A DNA stretch of 64,000 nt, taken from contig OX381708.1 of the NCBI GenBank assembly GCA_947462335.1, positions 7,936,001 through 8,000,000 on the forward strand, in the 5' to 3' direction. Below are positions 53,001 through 62,000 of this stretch, piece after piece. How positions within the stretch are numbered: position 1 is the stretch's first letter; each line of letters begins with the position of its first letter. Position numbers and translations under genes: made by a program. Origin of the DNA: Harmothoe impar. Taxonomy: Eukaryota > Annelida > Polychaeta > Phyllodocida > Polynoidae. Under the pieces are notes generated by a model that saw only the letters and a program-made list of their open reading frames with translations, had not been told where the DNA came from and made no database searches.

Positions 53001-56000
53001 ACAAAGTACTGTCAATGACCACACCTAGGTAATTGAAGGAGGTTACAACTCCTAAGTCTCTACCCTTCATTTTGATTTCCAGGCCTGTAGTGTCAATGGG
53101 CGCAGTCTTCGGGTATGTCCAAAGAACTTTTGTTTCGTCATCATTGATTGTTAGCTGATTGTCGCTGCTCCATCTAGTGACTGCTGTCATGTCCTCTTGT
53201 AGGAGGGCCTGTACCCGTGCCGGTGTGTTCGCTGAGCACATCAGAGCTAAGTCGTCGGCGTATATGTATCCCCTTGTGTTCTGGATGGCCCTTTCTACGT
53301 CATTGACGTACAACAGGAACAGGAGGGGCCCCAGCACGGATCCCTGGGGCACCCCACATGTGAATGGTTCCGTCGGCGAGTCCAGGTTGTTTGCTGTCGT
53401 GTACTGGTTCCTGGCGTTCAGGTAGCTGCGTGTCCACTCCAATGTTTGACCAGAGATACCATAGTTGGCCATTTTCGAGAACAAGATTGAGTGGTTTACC
53501 GTGTCGAATGCCTTGCGGAGGTCGACGAACACCACCACAGAGGGCTGACTGACATTCATGGCTTCTAGGATTTATAATTTTCCTGATGACCGATGGCATA
53601 CATGACAGGGCGTTCTTCACAACTCCAGTACGCACATGCTTGATGCCAGATGATTTCTTTGTATCTATCCCTTTTTCTAGTTTCAACATCTCTGTGTCGT
53701 CGGTGGGTATGAGTAGTAACTGTTCATGTATTGGGCAGTCAACCAGCTGCTGGGCAAACGGCGGATTCTGGTAGAATTTCTCAGCTAGTTTCGAACCTAT
53801 GGTACTGTAGAAGTGATTAACATATGTGGCTATGCCATCAGCAGGGATTTTATCCCCAAGTTCATTTCTCAGAGACATTTCTTGGTCGTCCCGGTCACCA
53901 TCCCAAAGCTCTTTCAGGATAGTCCAGAATGTGCGGGGGTCGTGCTTATGTCTTACAAGGTCTTCCAGTATGAGTGCTTTGCGGTTGGCTAAGGCCATGG
54001 CCTAGATGGCCTTCATTAGGCGTCTGGCTTTGGCTGTGTGTCTCGGGGAATGTAGCGCGCATCCTTTAAAGCTTTTCTCCTCTCCCTTACCAGTTTCAGC
54101 ACGTTCTCCTTGAAAACAGGACGTTTGGTGTCAGGTACAGAGAAGCTTTTAATTGGGTGATGTTCGTCCAAGTAGATCATGAGCACATCCAACAAATAGT
54201 TGTATGCAGCGTTGGTGGTGTTTGGGTCATCTAGGGCACTCCAGTCCGTGTCCCTGACATGAGCTTGGAGTAGGTTACTGTTGTAGTTCTTGTATGAGCG
54301 CCCGGTGATCATCTTTTTCCTAGTACGTCTAGGTACCGTAAAACCTCGCGTATAAGCCTAACTCGCGTATAAGCCGCACCCCGAGTTTGGTGGGATCCTA
54401 TAAGCCGCAGAGGCCATCTGAGAATTGTTAATTTGGTACTGTAGTATACTTATAAAAACTCTCGTATAAGCCGCACCCTATATAGGCATGTTTGGTATCA
54501 AAAGAAAGCTGAGTCTGATTCGCGTACAAGCCGCGGCTTATACGCGAGGTTTTACGGTAGTTGTTTCTTGATGACATATATTGGCATGTGGTCGTTGGGG
54601 CTGTCATTGATTGTTTTTTTGCCATTTTGTGCTACCTTAGTGCAGTTAGTATACACGTGGTCCAAGATCGAGGCACCTGTAGGATGGTAATGTGTGTAAC
54701 CAGTCTGAAGGTAGTTTATTTTGGCCTTACGTAGGAAACTATTCAGGTACCGGTACTTCACTGTGTGATGATATAGAGTGTTCACATTGAGATCACCTAG
54801 GATCCAAACTTCTTTGTTTCCGATCATAGGTAACTGTAACATGGCAAGCAGCTGCTTGTAGGCCCCCTTGGTGTTGCCTCTTGGGGGTTTGTAGGCGGTA
54901 ATGATGACCCTGTACTTCTGCCCTGGCGTTTTTGTCACGAGACCTACAGTTTCCAGGTGTCTAGACATGACCGAGAGTTCATTGTCGTGGGTGGTGTAAG
55001 GGACATGGCTATTGTCAACGTAGCATGCCACACCCCTGCCTTTGATTCTCCTTGGGTTTGGACTGTCATTCCTGTATAGTTTCATGTTGGGGAGGCTCAC
55101 TTCCTTGTTGCGGTCGTTTCTGTGAAGCCCTGACTCCGTAATACAGAAATAGTCGCTACCTTTGTACAGCTTGAGTAGTTGTTTGATTTTTCCTTTCAAA
55201 CTGTGAGTATTTAATGTTACTAGTTTTAGACCATTGGCCTTTGATACAGAGTCAAAAGATCTGTAATGCATACCGACGGGTATTGCGGATCCGGTAAGTA
55301 ATCTTACAAAGTGTAGGACGTCGGCTGATCTTAAGATGTAGCTTGTGGCCCAGGCACTCGTGATCAGAGGGCGCTGGGGTAGGTGTGGATGTCGCCTGAT
55401 AAGGCAGTCTCCAGACCAAACGGTTGATTGACAACCGGTGTTGCAGCTACCTGACAACAGTAGGGTCACATATATAGTAAGGGTGCTAATCATCTCTTAC
55501 CAAATTGTGAGCCTGATTTTTATAAAGTACATGTAGTCATAATAACGAGCAATTGTTAGAACTCTGGCGTGTCGCTTATACAGCTTATACATCTTATGCA
55601 CAAACCTGGTTAGGTCAGTAGCTAGAGCAGTGATCTTCGTATCCAAAGGTATGGGGTTCCCTCCTGAGCGCTGGTGATATTTCTGCTCATGTACATGAGG
55701 ATGAAAGGTAACTAACAGAAAAAAACCACTGTAGAATACAAAAATGTAAATAATCGAATTTTTGAAATAGAACTAAAAAAATATATTTACATTTTTGATA
55801 TAAAAAATATTATCCAGAATTATTCCTTCATAAAAAGAATAGTGTTTACATACTATTCTTTAGCTGTTGACTATTTTAATGTTAAGTTAGATTTACGTAA
55901 TTTACGTGAATACACCTGAAAATAACATTGACAGTACGTAGTTGTATGTTAATCAACGTTCGATCAGGTTTAATAACATAAAATAACCCTTACATTTTAG

Positions 56001-59000
56001 ACGTTATTTAACGTAGTAAAATTACGTAATTTAGATATAGAAATGACGTTCCTCGAACATTAAGTGACGTAGGTGTGTTTACTGGGTGGGAGCATGGTTT
56101 AAAATGTATCAGTCTAAGGTGCTCAGGTCCAAGCGAAACCCATGTCACCCCCCTCCCCTCCCCCGATTAGGTGGCACTTGGTCCAGGTAGCCCTTGGGTC
56201 TAGAAACCCTAAATCCTGTAATGAATGACAGTAAAATTTGATTCTATGTAGATTCAACAAAGATTGCAGTTTTTCAATCATTATATTTCCAGGGTAGTAG
56301 GATAGCTGTCTTCATCTATGAGTGCATGTACACTTACCTCTCTTTCCTGAATGACACCCTACATGGCCCTGACCCAACACAATATAACAACGGATCCTTT
56401 TTTCAGCAGCAAATAAAAGGGAAGACTTACAAAGGTATTGTGAACTATTCTATATAAGAAGTACATTCAACTCTATACTTGCTATAATTTGATATGACAC
56501 AATGAAATGCTACCAGTTGTATTCTCATGTTTGAAGCTCCAATTCTTGTCACTTGAGAAAAAGAAACATTGAATAGTTAATAGTTGTGTGTGGCTTGGGA
56601 AGTGCAAATATGTAGCCCTGAGAAGGAAAGATCTGTACCTGACCCATCAAGTTGAAACCTTCCCTATACTGGGCCCCCTGCACAGACACCCACAGCACAA
56701 AAAACATCATTATATCACTACATTAATGTGTTTTCATCAGCTCAGGTTAGCACATAGCTAATGCTTCCTGAGACATGGTAGCTATAAGCTACAACAGACA
56801 GTACTAGACAAAATGGGACTCTTTATTTAAATTCATTTCATATCCTTTAGTAACCATCACTTATACTACATAACAGTACTAGATAACAGAAAATGCTGAA
56901 ATATTTCATATATTACCCAGACGTATATTAGAAGGATACTGTAATAAATACATATGCATAATACAAGATAACAACACAGTATATAATGGGCGCTTATAGC
57001 TGTATCTACCTGCCCTTTTTATTTATACATATATACAGTAAATTTTCGAATCCAACTGTGGCGGGCTCCAGCGCGTCCTTAGCGATCAGCCAGAACCCTA
57101 GTGTGTGAATAATGAACTACCACGACCCCTGCGTCAGCGCGTCCTATATAAGGGGGCGTGGTCAACATACTAAGCAATATACACATATAACTGCCAGGGC
57201 ACTTATATAGACAGTATAACTCCAGGAATTTTTTTATTGAATATCATGAAAATGAATAAAATTTTGTTAACCAAAAAAAAACACACAAAAAAAGCATAAG
57301 CAGGACTGACACTGTCAGGGACAGTACAGAGGTAATCTGCTCTACAGTGGGGTAGGAAAAGGGGGGGCAGGGAGGCCCCGGCCCCCTCAATCACAGAGGA
57401 GGGGAGGCCTGAATATGTTTGCCCCCCCCCCTAAGAAAAATAAATTTGCCAAGACCCTTTAATATAATACACATTTTTAAAATCATACCTCTCCCACATA
57501 GGAAAAAGTGAGGGCAGAGTTGCTTGGACCTCCTAATCAGTATTAAAGAGGGCTCAAAACTACTTTTTTTTATGCGATTCCAATACAAGCGTGTGTAAGC
57601 ACTGTCATCCTTGAAGTCTGATATTTAAAGCTGGTGTGGTGAGCCCCCCTGGTCCCCCCAATGAAGATCTGCTTCCTACGCCTCTACTCTAAAAATATTT
57701 TATAAGATATTTAGCTGCTGCAAATATAGAGCATGTCTGATTCAGCAACTTTCTTTGTTTAAGGATTGGATCGAAATGTTCAATTTGATCAGAGAGGGGA
57801 CCGTGAGTTGTCTTTCTGGTTATGGTCCATGGCTCCCGGTGAAGACAGTTTCAAAGGTGTTTCTACATTTACCTCTCGTGGGGTAAGTCTTGACCTACAT
57901 TTTGTGTTCATCAAGTCTGCAGCTTGTTATCTTTGGACAAAACGAAATATAGTAAATGAAAAAGCATTTCATTTGGCACAATGTTAAAGGGACATGGTCC
58001 GATGATTAGGGATCAAAAATCAATTTTAGATTTTAAATGTTAACAAGAATGTTCCTTATGGGCATACTTCATGTGCTAACTACTTTATTCAGTGTTATTC
58101 CCTAGGATTCTCCGTTCATGGCTCAATTTACTAATTTTGTGCACGCTATAATTCCCTGATTGAAACTACACTGTAAAATACTATACTTGGGCCATATCTG
58201 AACATGTAATTGGGCTCTATTGCACATACTGTACCATAGCCATTTAGAGCCGGGGCGCTCTTCAATTTGGAGGGACCTTTATATCCAAGACAGGGGCTTA
58301 TTCAAGATCCGATTTTAGTGCTTAAGGAAACATTCAAGACCCCTGTACCCCTGGTGCTTATACAAGACCGGCGCTCTTTTGAAACCGGCACTTAATCGTG
58401 ACGGTACGGTAGATGACATTGTATTGTGCCCTATCCTCCAAATATGACATTGCACTATCATTTGAAACACATTGAAGCAGGATTTAAAATCTGAAAAAAA
58501 TCTGACTATATTTGCTGTATTAAGCTATCATCTTGTAGACTTTTAATTTGAGAATTGGGTGTACAAATCTTGAATGTGCTCAGCATTAATGACTTGAATA
58601 TTTGAATCATATAAATGTTTATCAACAAATGTCCCTCTCTCAAACACTTGGTCAGAACTTGTAGCCTTACATTAATGGGTATTGATACTTAATCACTAGG
58701 AGGTGCATCACTTTGCCCCGTTGTACTGGCACACACCGGATGGACTACCACCCCCTGACACCCCACCTTGTGGCTTCAGGAATGAGCTGTGTCCAGACCC
58801 AAGTAAATCAATTGTTCTTAGTGTTGATGTTTAAAACTCATCCCCAACTCTTTTATCAACAGTATGCTATGATTTATCAAAAATTTTACCATCTAGATAT
58901 TGCGCATGCATCATGGAGTAGAAATCTTCAGCAGCGGTGCTCCGGCTTTTTTCACTAAATTCCTTGGTATTTCAAAAATTCCTTGGTATTTCAAGTAAGT

Positions 59001-62000
59001 CCCTTCTGTGGGACAAGTATCACAAGACACAAAACGCCAATGATCTTATATCTATTTTACAACTAATTGGCTTTATATGTATCACTATTTCAGACAGTAA
59101 ATACTTCATCATTGGTGGCAGTGTGGGCACTGTATTGATGGTGATTGCCGCTGTTGTTGCTGTTCAACTTCTCAGGTAACCGTTTAATCCTCATTTAAAG
59201 TTGCTGATTGATGGTGGCCACTAACCAGAACTCACAAATTGAATATTTCACATTATTTTGGTATGTCTTCTTTTAGATTATGCATGAGAACTCCATGCTC
59301 CATAAATGTCACACATGTTTTTTTGGTGAGCCTAGCTTAGGCCATTTTGTTCTGATAACTTGGATTACGGATCCGGCCATGGTATTGTTTTATTTTTTAT
59401 ATTTTGTTAACACCTGCCCGCTTGGATTTTTTTGAAAATTTAACCAAAAATTTCTTTTTAAAAAAGAAGTAGATGCCAACCAGCAAACGCCCAATACTAG
59501 ACCTTCAAAATTAGAAATATCTCTCAATATACCTTCATTTGATAGCCAAGGAACATTTTTCCATGCTTTTTTCCCCTCTGCCCCTGGAAAATTTCAGGAC
59601 TGAGCTCTCTGCGAAAGGTACTTTTTTTTCTTCCCCTCTAGACCCCCCCCCCCAAATATTTGCTGCTGTGGCCAGTAATCAAAAAGAGGTGGCCTTACTG
59701 GCTTATTCTTATCTCTGATGCTTCCACATCAGTTCAAATAATAGAATCTATATGTTTCAAGTTACTAAAGCATGATAACCTCAGTATTTGATTTAATAGA
59801 TATTGCAAATATTGAATCAATTACATGTAGACACCAGCACAGAGAAGCAGTCTTGAAGAGAATGTTGTGGAAAATATCGTTCCCAGATATCACAATGCTC
59901 AACAAGGTCAGTTTAAACCCTTGGAAAGCCACTATTATACCATAAACTGTATTGTGCAAGTACTCCTTCACAAGTAGACCAAATAGATAACACACACTGC
60001 ACGAGAATATCTATTTAAGTATACCTTAAATGGCATTTTTATTACTTAAATGTCAAATTTAAGTACATTTAAGGTGAAACTTAAATGTCAATTTTTGACA
60101 TTTAAGTCACTTTTGGTGTACTTAAAAGAACACTTTAAGTCGACATTTAAGTCGAATTTAAGTTGATTTAAGGTGATTAAATGACATGGCAAGGTGATAC
60201 TTAAAGGCCATTAAATAACATCTCAAGGTCGAAGTGTCCCTCACTAAAAAATGACATTTAAGTACTTATAATGACCTTTAATGGACATTGCCCCTTTCTC
60301 TACTTTTTACTTAAATGCCATTAAATTTGGTCATTTTATATTGGAATATTTTTTATTGAGGGGGTTATTTCATCAGTTTCATCTTTTTATTCGGAGCTGG
60401 GGCACCTCCAGGGGGTCTAGGGGATCGGCACCCGCCCCCAAGCGGCCGGGGCGCCTCCAGGGGGTATGGGAGGCCGGTACCCGCCCCCAGGCGGCCGGGG
60501 GCGCCTCCAGGGGGCATGGGAGGCCGGTACCCGCCCCCAGGCGGCCGGAGGCGCCTCCAGGGGGTACGGGGGGGGCCGGCACCCGCCCCCAGGCGGCCGG
60601 GGGCGCTTCCAGGGGGTAAGGGGGGCCGGCACCCGCCCCCAGGCGGCCGGGGGGGCCTCCAGGGGGTACGGGGGGCGGCACCCGCCCCCAGGCGGCCGGG
60701 GGAGCTTCCTGGAAGGCAGGGCCGGTCTCTGGGAGGCAGGGCTGGTCTCTGGGAGGCAGGGCCGGTCTCTGGGAGGCAGGGCCGGTCTCTGGGAGGCAGG
60801 GCCGGTCTCTGGGAGGCAGGGATAGTTCCTGCTGTAAATATATCCTGTGGGTAACAAAAAAATGTTATTTATACCATACACACAATGAGAGGTTAGATTA
60901 TTATTATTGACATTGTTATGCACTTATAGAAGGAGGAATTAAAATATATGCTATTGGAAATAACAAAAATAATGTATAATACCGGGGCCAGGGTCCCTTT
61001 ACTCCCCTGTTTAGTACCATGGGTTGTACCCCTCTAGAAAACCTCAAATTAATGTATAATACCGGGGTTAGGGTCTCCTTACTCCCCTGGTTAGTATCAT
61101 GGGTTGTACCCCTCCAGAAACCCTCAAAATAATGTTTAATACCGGGGTCAGGGTCCCCTTACTCCCATGTTTAGTACCATGGGTTGTACCCCTCTAGAAA
61201 CCTCAAAATAATGTATAATAAAGGGATTAGGGTCCCCTTACTCCCCTGGTTAGTATCATGGGTTGTTCTCCTCCAGAAACCCTCAAAATAATGTATAATA
61301 CCGGGGCCAGGGTCCCCTTACTCCCCTGTTTAGTACCATGGGTTGTACCCCTCTAGAAAACCTCAAAATTTAAGTTTACCTTTAATTTACCGGAAATATC
61401 ATTTGACATTTCAGGAAGCTGTAAGTTTACCTTAATTTACTGGAAATGTCATTTGACATTCAAGGAAGATTTAAGTTTACCTTAAATTTACCGGAAATGT
61501 CATTTGACATTTCGGGAAGATTTAAATTTCCCTTAAATTTACCGGAAATGTCATTTGACATTTTCAGGAAAATTTTAGATTACCTTAATTTACTGGAAAT
61601 GTCATTTGACATTCCAGGAAGATTTAAGTTTACCTTAAATTTACCGGAAATGTCATTTGACATTTCGGGAAGATTTAAATTTCCCTTAAATTTACCGGAA
61701 ATGTCAAATGACATTTCCGGTAAATTTAAGATATCTTATATTTCATGGCAAGCTCCGAACGACATTTCCAGGACATTTCCCGATATTTTGGTACACTTAA
61801 ATAAACTTAAATAGTAATTTTCATGCAGTGACAGTGTTGTTTCAGGTTACAACAGAGGAAAAGCTAAGGTTGCATTTATACTTAATTTTCTTCATTATAA
61901 AAGTTCTTGCCAGCCTTTTCTTAAATTAATTGATAATACCACAAATTAAGAAGATTCCACTACTCTAAGTTCACCAAATATATGATGTCCCACAGACAAT

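Larger units (their letters stand above)
59995..61830. mobile_element. CACTA-like foldback element built of minisatellites, in intron 10
   Basis: Inverted ends CACTGCACGAGAATATCTAT-TTAAGT and the right end read inverted, CACTGCATGAAAATTACTAT-TTAAGT (22 of 26 identical), are flanked by ACA on both sides. CACTG ends with a 3-bp duplication fit the CACTA/EnSpm superfamily. Its 1836 bp include a TTTAAG block and four tandem arrays (periods 50, 20, 80 and 50 bp). It makes up most of the 2.1-kb intron. No transposase. Confidence 0.7.

Noticed and set aside
60281..60923. Gly/Pro/Arg-rich ORFs on both strands
   Set aside because: They are open frames in the GC-rich 50-bp and 20-bp arrays inside an intron. 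All frames look similar and none continues into splice-bounded sequence.
60398..61720. CRISPR-like array with regular repeats
   Set aside because: Units are contiguous tandem repeats without unique spacers, in a eukaryotic intron.
61446..61814. Periodic ORF with MSFDIxGRFKF units
   Set aside because: It is a by-product of the 50-bp minisatellite within the foldback element.
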